Shown: positions 18,912 through 28,618, numbered from the stretch's first letter. The stretch: DNA of 64,000 nt from DATAXP01 sp036272935 (GCA_036272935.1 DATAXP010000143.1:73936-137935), one strand, 5' to 3'. The notes: generated by a model from the sequence alone, not told the origin. Made by a program: numbers and translations.

Positions 18912-19073
18912 ATGGCGCGCATTCGCGGAATTCACTGTCCTAAGTGTCTGCATAGCGAGATTTACCGCAGCAAGCGTTTCTGCTGGGAATGGCTGCTGTT
19001 GCTGGTGTTTTGCCGGCCGTACCGCTGCCTGGCGTGTCAGACGCGGTTCATTCGGCCGATCGTGCTCGAGTAA
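18912..19073 (+). CDS. Small zinc-ribbon protein
   Basis: 53 residues, starting MARIRGIHCPKCLHSEIYRS. Two Cys pairs (C-P-K-C at 9-12 and C-L-A-C at about 41-44) form a predicted zinc ribbon, with an intervening hydrophobic stretch (WEWLLLLVFCRPYRC) that may insert in the membrane. A GGACGGGTGG ribosome site precedes the ATG. The reading frame is open from 18732, but the earlier part looks like antisense noise. Proteins of this pattern are common in planctomycetes; function unknown. Confidence 0.68.
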   Translation: MARIRGIHCPKCLHSEIYRSKRFCWEWLLLLVFCRPYRCLACQTRFIRPIVLE

Positions 19074-19172
19074 GTCGCGGTGCGTGCGGTGTCGATTCGG
19101 CCGATTTGGTCCGATAATCGCAAAGATAAAAGATAGTTGTGCAACCCAATCAGCAGGGGGGACGACGGCCAT

Positions 19173-19355
19173 ATGGACATCTTGCGACACTGGCTGCTCT
19201 TTGTGGCGTTCGTGCTGATCGGCGCGCTGGCTGGCGAGTGGCTCAGCGAGGCAGGCGAGTTGCCCATCGGCGCGACAGGTGCGCTCCTGGGCGCAGGGGT
19301 GGGCATCGTCAGCTTTGTGGTGATCGTGAGCGTGCTGCACCGAGAGAAGGTCTGA
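19173..19355 (+). CDS. Small two-helix membrane protein
   Basis: 60 residues (MDILRHWLLFVAFVLIGALA at the start), with two hydrophobic helices, about 7-26 and 36-54, separated by a short acidic loop (EAGELP). A strong AGGGGGGAC site lies 10 bases upstream of the ATG. The gene follows the zinc-ribbon gene after 99 bases and may share its transcript. No homologue recognised. Confidence 0.62.
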   Translation: MDILRHWLLFVAFVLIGALAGEWLSEAGELPIGATGALLGAGVGIVSFVVIVSVLHREKV

Positions 19356-19433
19356 CGCTCACGTCGTGCCAGCGCAATCGGGCGGCGACGGTCGAGTGAC
19401 CCGCCGCGTCGCCCGAAACCGGCGGGTGACCGA

Positions 19434-19610
19434 CTAGCTGCTCGCGCTTTGCAACTGCGTCGACACCTTTTGAAACGCCGACCTGGCATTGGTGCCGATG
19501 CTCTGGATCGCAGCCAGGCACACCACGACGATCAAGGCCAGCATCACGGCATATTCAACGGCCGCTGGGCCATCTTCCGAGCGAAGCAGTTTTTTGAGCA
19601 TTGCCATCAT
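19434..19610 (-). CDS. Flp-family type IVb pilin
   Basis: 58 residues (MMAMLKKLLRSEDGPAAVEYAVML). It has the Flp signature: a short basic leader, then G-x-x-AVEYAVMLALIVVVCL, with the Glu at mature position 5 and a following Tyr, then a hydrophobic helix. The prepilin peptidase would cut after the Gly in DGPAA. Starts at 19607 or 19601 (MAM, MLKK) are also possible. It stands alone: no TadA-C, CpaB or prepilin peptidase gene is within the window, so assembly depends on genes elsewhere. Confidence 0.87.
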   Translation of the reverse strand: MMAMLKKLLRSEDGPAAVEYAVMLALIVVVCLAAIQSIGTNARSAFQKVSTQLQSASS

Positions 19611-19850
19611 CGTTTGTTCCCCGACACACGCGACGGGCGCCACGCTTGACGCCCATGAAAGTTGCTTACGCAACCCTAGCTGGGACTCGGGCTGGAAACG
19701 GCGCGGTCGGCAGATAACCCATGGGAAAAAACCGCGTCCGCGGCCGGAAACCTGCGGTTTGCAACGACTTCCGGACATTCTGTCGCGATTTTTGGGCCGG
19801 AAGACGGGGGCCATCCCCGGGCAGCTATTCTCCGGGCCGAATTCTGCCAG

Positions 19851-20906
19851 CTACGAGATGTCGACGGTCTCGGCCGAGGCTTGCGGTTCGACGAGCGGGA
19901 ACCAGCGATCGACCACCTCGTGGAACTCGGCGGCGGTGTTGATACGCGAAACTCGAGAACGAAACTCCCGCGCCCCCGGGATGCCCTGCGCATAACAACA
20001 GGCGTACTTGCGCATCAGCACCGTCCCTTTTTCCTCGCCGAAACGACGCACGATCAATCGATAATGATAGTCGAGCAACTGGCGTTGCTCGGCGAGCGAA
20101 GGATCGGGCGGGATGGGCTCGCCACGTAATGCCGCCTGGGCCTGGCGAAACAGCCAAGGCTTGTTCAGCGCCGCCCGGGCGATCATCACGCCGTCGACCG
20201 CGTACCGCTGAAATGCGGCAACGACTTTTTCGGGGCTGTCGAGGTCGCCGTTGCCGATCAGCGGAATCCGCCGCAGATGCTCCTTGATGCGCGAGATTTC
20301 GTCCCAGTCGGCTGTGCCTTTGAAAAAATCGGCGGCCACACGCCCATGTACCGTTAGCGCCGCACCGCCGGCCTGTTCGACCACCTGGGCCACAGTGATG
20401 GCGTTGATGCAATCGCGCCGGCAGCCGAGCCGGATCTTCGCCGTCACCGGAGTTGGGGCACATGCTGCCGACACACGCTCGACGATCGCGCCGATGCGGT
20501 CGGGATAGCGCAGCAGGTATGAGCCGCTGTGAGCGTGCTGCGTTACCTGCTTCACCGGGCAGCCGAAGTTGATGTCGACCACGCTCACCCGATACTCGTG
20601 GGCGAGCTTCGCTCCGACGGCGGCCAGCGTCGCGGGATCGTTGTCCCAAATCTGCACCGCCAGCGGCCGGGCTTCCTCTTTCACTCCCCACAGGCGATCG
20701 GGAAACTCGTCGGCATGCTCTTCGAGGTACAAGAACCCCTTGGCATTGATCATCTCGGTGGCTTGCAGCCCGGCACCGCCGAACTCGCGCACGATCTGGC
20801 GGAAGGCGTAGTTCGTGAAGCCCGCCATCGGGGCCTGGAGCACCGGCGGATCAACGACTACCGGGCCGATCTTCAACGGCGGGGGACAAACGGCCGAGGC
20901 GATCAT
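19851..20906 (-). CDS. dusB: tRNA-dihydrouridine synthase, DusB-type
   Basis: 351 residues. FMN-dependent enzyme that reduces uridines in the tRNA D-loop. Visible motifs: QAPMAGFTNYAFRQIVREFG at the N-terminus (TIM-barrel start), the catalytic cysteine in DINFGCPVKQV, AKIRLG, LTVHGR, then IGNGDLDSPEKV and GVMIARAAL for FMN and tRNA contacts. The helical tail ends near GARE-FRSRVSRIN. The start chosen is the ATG at 20906, which overlaps the stop of the upstream TolC-like gene as ATGA (20903-20906), a coupling signature; the frame is open 13 codons further upstream. It is co-transcribed with a cell-envelope gene rather than with fis or gltX as in other bacteria. Confidence 0.92.
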   Translation of the reverse strand: MIASAVCPPPLKIGPVVVDPPVLQAPMAGFTNYAFRQIVREFGGAGLQATEMINAKGFLYLEEHADEFPDRLWGVKEEARPLAVQIWDNDPATLAAVGAKLAHEYRVSVVDINFGCPVKQVTQHAHSGSYLLRYPDRIGAIVERVSAACAPTPVTAKIRLGCRRDCINAITVAQVVEQAGGAALTVHGRVAADFFKGTADWDEISRIKEHLRRIPLIGNGDLDSPEKVVAAFQRYAVDGVMIARAALNKPWLFRQAQAALRGEPIPPDPSLAEQRQLLDYHYRLIVRRFGEEKGTVLMRKYACCYAQGIPGAREFRSRVSRINTAAEFHEVVDRWFPLVEPQASAETVDIS

Positions 20907-22900
20907 CGCGCGTCGTTCCCGGTTTGCAGCACGAGCATTCGGCAAAGTTCCTGAATTGGCGTTTGCGGCGGAGCCGTCGCAAGCACATAGTCGGCAATCG
21001 CCCCATTGTATCGGGCAACGCCGTCGAGGAAGGAATCGGTATTTTCTGCCTGGCGCTCGACGGTATCAAGCGCCGTATCGAAGTCAATTGCCGTACGGTC
21101 GTACTCGGCTGACGAGCGGGCCCTGGCGGCATCGGCCAGCACGACCGCGGTCGCCGATTCTTCGACCAACGCATGATACTGCGGCACGATCTCCGCCCAG
21201 CGCCGCGCGGTTGTCTCCTTCGCAGCAGCACCGACTGCGGCGGGTTCGTCGCTCAAGCGGTAGCCGCCGCCATGCGGTGAGGTCGAAGGCATCGGCCAAG
21301 CAGTGTCGAGCGGCGAGCCCATGCGACGGGCCAATTCGAACTGGGCGGTGGTCAATTCGATGCGGCATTCGACCGTCGCCGCCTCGGCCGCGAGCCGGGC
21401 GGCTTGCAAGCGCAACATCGCCTCGCTGCCGGCGACGGTAGATCGCTGCCGCAATACCGCGGGCGTCAACGATTCGAGTTGCTCGACGGTCTGCTCGGTC
21501 GCTTGCAGTTGAGCGGCCCAGCGAGCCGCACGCCAATAAGTATGCAACGCGGCACCGTGGTCCGACGCGACCGAGCGGGACAAGCATTCTTCGAGCGTCG
21601 CCGGCTGGCCGAGCGCTTGCTCGCCCGCTCGATTCCAGTGCAACAACGTCGCCAGCTCTTGCGCCTGCCGTGCCGGCGTGTGCTCGATGAGTGCCGAATA
21701 GAGGCCGACCGGTTCGGCCGGCGCGGCCTGTGCCATGTCCGAGGCCAGGGGATGCGGCGACGCCTCGCCGAGCGGTTCGCGGCGCACTTCGACCGGGCCA
21801 AACGAACGCGGCGGCTGCGGTAATCCCGGCGGTTGCATCGAGGTCGGCGGTGCCGCGCCGGGCGGCGCTTGCGGCAGCACGCGCGGCATCGGCTCGCCGG
21901 AGCGCACCGGCTCGTTGAACGTCGCGGGCGTTGACGTGCCCGGCGGTTCGACCGTCGAAGCCGGTGCCGCACCGGGCACGCCCTGTTGTGGCGGCGTTTG
22001 TGTCTTGATCAGCATCGCCGCCAGGAGTTCAGGACGGCTACCCTCGGCGGCCAGCGGCAAGGCATATTGAGCGATCTCGTCGTTGTAGCGGCGGACCGCT
22101 TCGAGGAACGCTTGCTGTCGGTCGAACAGTTCGACAAGTCCATTGACGACCGCCGAGCCTGTGGTCGCGGAGCGCGCGTATCCATCGGCCAAGGTGTCGA
22201 GCGCGTCGCCGGCAGCTCGCACCGCCGCGGCCTCGAGCTCGATCGCCTCGCGACGCAGCGGCAACAGCCGGTCGATCAGCCGCGCCTCGGCTGGCGCCGG
22301 GCGCCCCGCACCGAAGAGCTGCTCGAAGTACGTATTGTACGCGCCGACCAACGGTGCGTCGGCCGCCACTGGCAGCACTTGCCCCGCCAGTCCCATGCGC
22401 TGGGACATGTCGAGCTGCACCGCTGTCAGTTGTACTTGCGCCTCGCTCAGTCTCGCCTTGGCGGCGGCGAGCTGCGCTTGCCAAAGCAACGCCGTGGCCT
22501 GGTCTGCCGCCGCATTGGGCTGCGATCCTGGCGCGGCCGCGGGACGCTGGGCCGCAAGCTGCTCGATGCGCCCCAGATCGTCGATGGCGACGTGGAATGT
22601 CGCCACGGCGGCGGCCAATCGCCAATACACTTGAGCGGCGGCGACCTGTTGCGAGCGCTCGTGGACCGTCGAAAGCACCTCGACCAACGACACCGCGCGG
22701 CCGGAACCCCGCGCTTCGGTCGACGAGGTGAACATCGTGGCGACCAATTCCGCCGCCGCCGAGTTATTCCGCACCTCCACGGGGGCTGCTGCCGTAGGTC
22801 GGCCTGCCTGGGGCATCTCGCGCGGCAACTCTCTGGACGGTCCGTTCGGCGTCGCCTGGCCGAGAAGGCACGATGCCGCGGCAATCATCATCCACTGCAT
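20903..22900 (-). CDS. TolC-like exported protein with two helical repeats
   Basis: 665 residues with a short signal (MQWMMIAAASCLLGQA). The protein appears to be an internal duplication. Residues about 65-290 and about 430-655 both contain a V-or-E-C-L-x-x-V start, an A-x-x-x-YWR-x-A stretch, then long Ala/Gln/Glu-rich helices with an RMGLAGQ or RMGSPLD corner, the pattern of TolC-family outer-membrane efflux helices. Between them is a Pro-rich linker of about 110 residues. No beta-barrel strands were obvious, so the usual export channel may be incomplete. It lies 75 bases after the PQQ-propeller gene and overlaps dusB by four bases. Identity as a TolC relative is moderate. Confidence 0.75.
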   Translation of the reverse strand: MQWMMIAAASCLLGQATPNGPSRELPREMPQAGRPTAAAPVEVRNNSAAAELVATMFTSSTEARGSGRAVSLVEVLSTVHERSQQVAAAQVYWRLAAAVATFHVAIDDLGRIEQLAAQRPAAAPGSQPNAAADQATALLWQAQLAAAKARLSEAQVQLTAVQLDMSQRMGLAGQVLPVAADAPLVGAYNTYFEQLFGAGRPAPAEARLIDRLLPLRREAIELEAAAVRAAGDALDTLADGYARSATTGSAVVNGLVELFDRQQAFLEAVRRYNDEIAQYALPLAAEGSRPELLAAMLIKTQTPPQQGVPGAAPASTVEPPGTSTPATFNEPVRSGEPMPRVLPQAPPGAAPPTSMQPPGLPQPPRSFGPVEVRREPLGEASPHPLASDMAQAAPAEPVGLYSALIEHTPARQAQELATLLHWNRAGEQALGQPATLEECLSRSVASDHGAALHTYWRAARWAAQLQATEQTVEQLESLTPAVLRQRSTVAGSEAMLRLQAARLAAEAATVECRIELTTAQFELARRMGSPLDTAWPMPSTSPHGGGYRLSDEPAAVGAAAKETTARRWAEIVPQYHALVEESATAVVLADAARARSSAEYDRTAIDFDTALDTVERQAENTDSFLDGVARYNGAIADYVLATAPPQTPIQELCRMLVLQTGNDAR

Positions 22901-22975
22901 ACGAAGGTCTCCTTACGATCGTTTTCGGCAGCCTGAGCGCACACCGGTGGCGGCTCGCCTCACGGCCGGGCTGCA

Positions 22976-24337
22976 TTATGGCCGATTCCCGCCAATTAAT
23001 TCCAGACAGACCAGCCGGTCGTGGCCGCGAACGTAGAGCAAACCGTGCGAAAGAATCGCCGCCGCCCAGCAGGGATACTTGAGCAGCCGCGGCTCGCCTT
23101 GGACGTCGGGGTCTTTCGATGCCGGCAGGAGGACTTGGCTAACCACGTCGAACTTTTCGGGCGTCGCCCGCAGCAGGTACAGATCGCCTTCTTCGGTCAA
23201 ACAGACGAAGTGCCCGTCGACGTACAGCAGGCTGGATCGCGACAAGCCCGGTTCGCTCCACATGACTTTGCCGGTGCGCAGCTCGATGCAGCGCAGCTCG
23301 GCGTTCTCGCGATGCCGTCCGCTCGATCCGTAGAGATAGCCCTCGTGTTCGATCGGCGTGTTCCAGTGGGCCTGGAAGTGCTTGGCGCGCGACCGGAGCT
23401 CGTCGCGCCACACGACGTCGTATCCGCCGGAATGCACTTTCAGCACCGCGCTTCCGGGCCCATAGGTTTCGGAGATGAACACCAGATCGTCGACCACCAC
23501 CGGCGTGCTGGCGTTGACGCTTTCCAAGATCGGCGCGCGCCAGGGAAAATGAAAGTCGGCCTTGCCACTCGCCGGCTCGAACGCCAGCAGACCGGCCCGC
23601 GCGAAGACGAAACACCAGCGGCGGCCAGCGATCGTCGCGAGCTTCGGGCTGGCGTAACTGGCTAGCTCGCTGCTGAGCTGGTAGACCACGTCGCCGGTGT
23701 GCCTGTTGAAGGCGACGACCCCCGAGTGATCGCCATGCACCCGGTCGAGCTGCCCCGGTGGAATATCGCGATCCTCGGGGGGGCTACCGCCGATTTGCAC
23801 GATCAGCAGGTCCCCTTCGACGACCGGTGTGCTCCCGACGCCGAAGAAATTTTGCACGACGTGGAATCGCTCCGTAGTGTCGAGCTTCCAAACCAGCTCG
23901 CCGGTCTCGAGTCGCAGACAGTGCAGCATTCCTTCGACACCGAACGTGTACACGCGATCGCCATCGACGACCGGCTGGGCGCGGGGACCATTGTCGTAGC
24001 CGTAGATGTCTCGATAATCAGTGGGATACTCGAACCGCCACAGGTGCTCGCCGGTCTCGGCGTTCATGCACTCGACGCGCGCCTGGTTGCCCAAGCGAGA
24101 AAACTGCACCAACCGTCCGCGGCTGATCGAAGGCATGCCGTATCCGGTGCCGGTGCGTTGCTGCCATACGATCGGCGGCCCCGTTTCTGTCCATGGCGTT
24201 GCGATGCCGGTTTCGGTGCTTTTGTTGTCACCGGTCGGCCCAAGGAAGCAGGGCCAATCGCTACCCGCGGTGCGCGTGCCGATGGTATCCGGTTCCGCCA
24301 TCGGAGCGGCGAGCAACAAGAACAGGATTGAAATCAT
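22976..24337 (-). CDS. PQQ-type beta-propeller exported protein
   Basis: 453 residues with a signal peptide (MISILFLLLAAPMAEP). Multiple repeats of the PQQ/quinoprotein-propeller type are visible, each with a W/A-D-G-x-x-Y-x-x-x-x-G-x-L-x-x-L pattern: VVDGDRVYTFGVEGMLHCLR followed by GELVWKLD; VVEGDLLIVQ; VDDLVFISETYGPGSAVLKV; YVDGHFVCLTEEGDLYLL. Such proteins are common in planctomycetes and include pseudo-propellers that do not bind PQQ; no catalytic cofactor residues are evident. The gene lies 51 bases after the lectin-kinase gene on the same strand. Confidence 0.88.
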   Translation of the reverse strand: MISILFLLLAAPMAEPDTIGTRTAGSDWPCFLGPTGDNKSTETGIATPWTETGPPIVWQQRTGTGYGMPSISRGRLVQFSRLGNQARVECMNAETGEHLWRFEYPTDYRDIYGYDNGPRAQPVVDGDRVYTFGVEGMLHCLRLETGELVWKLDTTERFHVVQNFFGVGSTPVVEGDLLIVQIGGSPPEDRDIPPGQLDRVHGDHSGVVAFNRHTGDVVYQLSSELASYASPKLATIAGRRWCFVFARAGLLAFEPASGKADFHFPWRAPILESVNASTPVVVDDLVFISETYGPGSAVLKVHSGGYDVVWRDELRSRAKHFQAHWNTPIEHEGYLYGSSGRHRENAELRCIELRTGKVMWSEPGLSRSSLLYVDGHFVCLTEEGDLYLLRATPEKFDVVSQVLLPASKDPDVQGEPRLLKYPCWAAAILSHGLLYVRGHDRLVCLELIGGNRP

Positions 24338-24388
24338 GCAATCAGCAGTCGGGAGACGAAATTTGACCAGCTCGTGCGCGAAGGCCCA

Positions 24389-27300
24389 TCACCGTGGCGG
24401 AGGCTGCGGTGGCGGCGGAGGCGGTTTCGGACCTCCCTTGTCCCATTCGCAGACAAAGCCGTGAATCAACCCGGTGCCGGCGTTCATTGTGAGCCAGTTG
24501 CGTCCCGCATGCCGCAGATATGGCTTGTCAGGATTCACGGGGAGCTTGTTGGGCGCGAATACGATCGGCTCGCCGGTGAGCCACTTCCATCGACCGTTCG
24601 TCATGTAGCCGCCAATCCAGTATTTGAAATCATCGGTGCCGAGCTTGCCGCGGCCGATTTTCGATTCAATCAAATCGATGACGAACGCGTTCTCATCGGG
24701 CGTGGTGAGAGAAGCCAGGTAGCCGCCGCGCTGCTCGCAAAGCTGTTTTGCCTCGGTCCATGACATCCGTCCGTCGAACACTTTGTAGAAGTGCCCGTTG
24801 GGCGCGCGAATCGGCGCTCCATCGACTGCCTGTGGATTGCCGCCCACGGGAGGCGGCGGCTTCGGTCCATCGGGCGGAGAGGGCGGAGGAACAAATTCGT
24901 CCTCATTGCCAAGCCAAAGATTGCGGAGTTGCCCGTGGAAGCGATACGACTGGTCGCCACGCGAACCGACATAGATTTGCGGCGACGGCTTGGCCAAGGG
25001 AATAAAATCGACATGCTCGCGAGCTGCCTGCTGACCGTTCAAGTACACGGCCGCTTCGCTCGACCGCGCATCGTAGCGAAACACCAACGCCGACCAACGG
25101 CCGATGATCGACGGATCGAGCGTTGCCGAAAGACGCAAATCCTTGCGATTTGGCGAATCATTCACGTAGGGACGCAAATACCCCTTGTCGATCATCACGT
25201 AGATCGGATCGTAGCTGGGAGACTTGTCGCCGTAGCAGAAAATCACTTGCCGATCGGGGCCGACATTTGGCGGCGAGAACTCGAAGGCCAGCGTCCAGCT
25301 TTTGGCACAATCGAACGCCGGTCCGGGTAGGAATTCGTACGGCTGCGACGAACAGTCGAGAAGTTCTGGGTGGTCGATCCCGTTGGCTTTGCCAGGCGGT
25401 TGGGCGGCTGGAGCTGCGCTCGCCGGTTGCGGCTTGGCTTCAGCCAGATCGTTTCGCGGGGATGCGGTCGGAGGTGTGAAGGCGTTCTGATTGCCAAACC
25501 AAATGTCGCGCACTTTGCCGTAGAAGCGCATCGATTGGTCGCTGCGCGCGCCGACGAAGCATTGCACCGGCTTGACCGCCATCGCCACCGCCGGCGTCGT
25601 TTGCTCCGCAGCTTGTTGACCATCGACATAAACCGACAGCAGGTGCTTGGCGGCATCGAATCGCATCACCACCGACACCCATTGCCCGGCTTGAGCATTG
25701 ACTTTGGCCGACAACGCTTGCACCGCCTTCGTGCTCAGGTCGGTGATGCGTGCTTCGAGGCTCGATTGATTCAACCGCAGAATAATGGGGGCGGAGCGCG
25801 AGTCGATTTCGCCGAGCAGGAAAAGCTGCTGCTCCCCCTTCTCCCGAGCTGCGGCCGAAAACTCCAAGGCCAAGGTCCAGCTCTTGCGGCTGTCGAACGC
25901 CGGTCCCACCGGAAACTCGTAAGTCTGCGACGCGCAGTCGAGCGATTTCGAGACCGACAATCCATTCGCTGGCGCCGTCGACACCGCGGACTTTACGGCA
26001 GTGGAACCAGCAGCGCCGGGCATCGACGAGACTGCCGCAAGCGGCTCGGACTCCGCAAGCCGCTTTTCCACGCGCGCCTTTGCCAGCCCGGTGAGTGAAT
26101 CGCTGGCCATGCCATACCAATACCGGGCGGCGCGACGCAGGTTGTCGCGATCCTTACCTTTCATTTTCTCGGCGGCGGCCCACCAGGCGTCGCCTTGGGC
26201 CACCTGGTCGGCCGGCTCGATCGAGGCAGCGACACTGCGCACCGCCAGCTCGGCAAGCACCGGGTCGGCCGATTTCGCCAAGTAGGGAAAGCCTTCGTTC
26301 CACTTCTCCTGGACGAAACAGAGGTAGCGGCCGACCGTCAGGTTTGCCGTGGCATCCTGCGAATTCGTTTGCAGCGCTATGCGCGCGGTTTCAAACGCCT
26401 CGCATTGCTGCTTGGCAATAGCAATTTCTTTGGTGCGCGCGAACGTGGCCTTGATCAGCTCGGCATCTTTCGTTTTTCGCGCGGCCGCCAAGGCAGCGTC
26501 GCCGTCGCGCTTGGCGAGTTCCCAGCGATCGGCGACGGCCGCATCGTCGGCTGCCGACAGCGCCGCTTCGGCAACCGCGCGGTTTGATGCGATGCTTTCG
26601 AACTTGCCAGTCATCTTCTCTAGCGCCGCAGTGAGTTCGTCGCCGGCATCGAACTCGAACCGCGCCGCGATCGCTCGCAGGGCTCGTTCGCACAACGCGG
26701 GGCTGGGCACCTCGACGGCCATATCACGCGCCCGGCACAACATCGCATATTGTCCGATCGGATCGTTTTCGGTCTGTTCCGCTTGCACGAGCAACTTGTC
26801 GATCAATTCGGTCTTGGCGTCCGCACTCTTGGCGGCGGCAATCTCCGCGCCAAAAATGTCATCCACGAGCTTGTCGGCCTGCGCGCGCTGGGCAGCATTG
26901 GGAACTGGCCGACGGCCGACATTCGCGGCATCGTTCGCTTCTTCGGCCGCTGTTGCGGCCTTCATGGAGTCCGCCAAACCGTTGCTTGCAGCAACGGTCG
27001 ATGTATTGCTTGGAGGCTTGTTGGTGGGCACCGATTCCAGCGACGGCTCGCTTATTGCCGGTGGGGTACTCGCGGCCGCGGCATCCGCAGCTTCAGACGG
27101 CTGTGCCGGCGCGGATTGACCGTGGCCGTTGGGTTGATTGTTGACCGCTGCGGGTGACGGAACCGATGGTGCCGATTTCGGCGACGACGCGGCGGCTTCT
27201 GGCTTGGCGGTTGGATCGTTCACCCCCGCGATAGCCACCACCGGCTGCTCTGGCGGCGAAGACGATCTCGTCATGACCAGGGCGGCGACACTGGCGACCA

Positions 27301-28501
27301 CCAAGATGCTGCCGACGCCGATTGCCACCAGCGGCATACGTGAGCGCGGCTTCGCCAATGATCGAGCCGCAACCGTTTTGCCGCCCACCTGCGTCACCAC
27401 ACTGAGTCCGATCGGCGTGACGGGAACGGGCGCGACCGGTCCCGGCTGAGGTGCTGCACGGTTGCCGCCCTGCATTTCCGGGCAGCCATCGAGCGCAGCG
27501 ACCACTTCCTGCATCTGCTGGAGCCGTTCGGCGGGGCGCTTGGCGAGCATGCGGCGATAAACGGCGGCCAATTGCGGACTCGCACCGGGCAGCTCAGGAG
27601 GCGGAGCATGCTGATGCGCCGCAAGGCGCTTCATGATTGTATCGCCGCCGAACGGGCCGGTGCCGACGACGAGGTAGTACAGCGTGCAACCAAGGCTATA
27701 CATGTCGCTGCGACCATCGGCCTCGCGGCTGTCCATGGCCTGCTCGGGGGCGATGTAGTCGATCGTCCCCATGATGTTGCCGGTGGTCGTCAGGTTATGC
27801 TGATCCCCTTCGATCCGCCCGCCGACCGATCCCGCGTCGTTGAACCGCGCCAGGCCCATGTCGAGAATCTTCACCACGCCCTCGGCATCGACCAACAGGT
27901 TGGATGGCTTGATGTCGCGATGCACCAGGCCTTTGGCGTGAGCGTGTGCTAAACCGCAAGCGGCCTGGCGGACATAATCCACTGCCTGAGCCAACGGCAA
28001 TGGACCGTGCTGCTTGATGCGTGTCGAGAGGTCGCTACCCTCGACACACTCCATCACCAAAAAGTGCATGCCGGCGGCCTCGTCGGCGTCGTACGCGGTG
28101 ACGATGTTCGGATGCACCAGCCGAGCGGCCGCCTTCACTTCGCGCTGAAAGCGTTCGATCCCTCCAGAAACGTCGAGCGCCTTGCGCGTCATTACCTTCA
28201 AGGCAACGATGCGGTCCATCTTGCGATGCCGCGCGCGAAACACCTGCCCCATGCCGCCGGCCCCCAGCCGATCGAGCACTACGTAATTGCCCAGGACCAG
28301 CGAGTCGACTTTGTCCTGATACGCGGCGGCAGCCTGGAACTTGGTGAGCTTGCCAGTGCGCACAAGCTCCCGGGCTAGCAGGCTGACATCAGCCGGCGTG
28401 GCTTGCGATACCAGTTGTTCTTCGGTCGCTCGCAGATCGTCAGCGGTCACCAAGCCCGCAGCGGTCACACTGGCGACGAATCGCTGGTAATCAACCGGCA
28501 T
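24389..28501 (-). CDS. Receptor-like Ser/Thr kinase with two LamG domains and a C-type lectin domain
   Basis: 1370 residues. The N-terminal domain (about residues 1-70) precedes a Hanks kinase (73-335): Gly loop GAGGMG (80-85 region), K102 in VALK, HRDIKPSN (H194, D196) and DMG instead of DFG (D214), a substitution often seen in planctomycetes. A single transmembrane helix follows at about 390-412 (VAIGVGSILVVASVAALVM). Outside are a long Ala/Pro/Ser-rich linker, a helical region of about 300 residues, two similar LamG-type domains at about 860-985 and 1000-1150 with a repeated pattern of (A)SQ(T/P)YEFxxGPAFD and SWTLA(L/F)EFS, and a C-type lectin domain at the end (about 1250-1355: FYKVFDGRMSWTEAKQLCEQ, YLASL, W-I-G-G, then CEWD). 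The layout suggests a sensor of extracellular glycans. The carboxy end is Pro-rich. Confidence 0.94.
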   Translation of the reverse strand: MPVDYQRFVASVTAAGLVTADDLRATEEQLVSQATPADVSLLARELVRTGKLTKFQAAAAYQDKVDSLVLGNYVVLDRLGAGGMGQVFRARHRKMDRIVALKVMTRKALDVSGGIERFQREVKAAARLVHPNIVTAYDADEAAGMHFLVMECVEGSDLSTRIKQHGPLPLAQAVDYVRQAACGLAHAHAKGLVHRDIKPSNLLVDAEGVVKILDMGLARFNDAGSVGGRIEGDQHNLTTTGNIMGTIDYIAPEQAMDSREADGRSDMYSLGCTLYYLVVGTGPFGGDTIMKRLAAHQHAPPPELPGASPQLAAVYRRMLAKRPAERLQQMQEVVAALDGCPEMQGGNRAAPQPGPVAPVPVTPIGLSVVTQVGGKTVAARSLAKPRSRMPLVAIGVGSILVVASVAALVMTRSSSPPEQPVVAIAGVNDPTAKPEAAASSPKSAPSVPSPAAVNNQPNGHGQSAPAQPSEAADAAAASTPPAISEPSLESVPTNKPPSNTSTVAASNGLADSMKAATAAEEANDAANVGRRPVPNAAQRAQADKLVDDIFGAEIAAAKSADAKTELIDKLLVQAEQTENDPIGQYAMLCRARDMAVEVPSPALCERALRAIAARFEFDAGDELTAALEKMTGKFESIASNRAVAEAALSAADDAAVADRWELAKRDGDAALAAARKTKDAELIKATFARTKEIAIAKQQCEAFETARIALQTNSQDATANLTVGRYLCFVQEKWNEGFPYLAKSADPVLAELAVRSVAASIEPADQVAQGDAWWAAAEKMKGKDRDNLRRAARYWYGMASDSLTGLAKARVEKRLAESEPLAAVSSMPGAAGSTAVKSAVSTAPANGLSVSKSLDCASQTYEFPVGPAFDSRKSWTLALEFSAAAREKGEQQLFLLGEIDSRSAPIILRLNQSSLEARITDLSTKAVQALSAKVNAQAGQWVSVVMRFDAAKHLLSVYVDGQQAAEQTTPAVAMAVKPVQCFVGARSDQSMRFYGKVRDIWFGNQNAFTPPTASPRNDLAEAKPQPASAAPAAQPPGKANGIDHPELLDCSSQPYEFLPGPAFDCAKSWTLAFEFSPPNVGPDRQVIFCYGDKSPSYDPIYVMIDKGYLRPYVNDSPNRKDLRLSATLDPSIIGRWSALVFRYDARSSEAAVYLNGQQAAREHVDFIPLAKPSPQIYVGSRGDQSYRFHGQLRNLWLGNEDEFVPPPSPPDGPKPPPPVGGNPQAVDGAPIRAPNGHFYKVFDGRMSWTEAKQLCEQRGGYLASLTTPDENAFVIDLIESKIGRGKLGTDDFKYWIGGYMTNGRWKWLTGEPIVFAPNKLPVNPDKPYLRHAGRNWLTMNAGTGLIHGFVCEWDKGGPKPPPPPPQPPPR

Positions 28502-28618
28502 TGCGGCAACCGCCTCCCAGACGTCAGCGGGGGCAAGAATCCCTAGATTCTAGGAGCGACCCCGAGCAGCCGCAATCAAGCTGCAGGCCGGTTAAAAAAG
28601 GCCTCGCCCCTGGTCGTG

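Noticed and set aside
28502..28618. Terminator after the esterase gene
   Set aside because: AGGCC-T6-AACC-GGCCT gives only a 5-base stem with the T-run inside the loop, too weak to claim.
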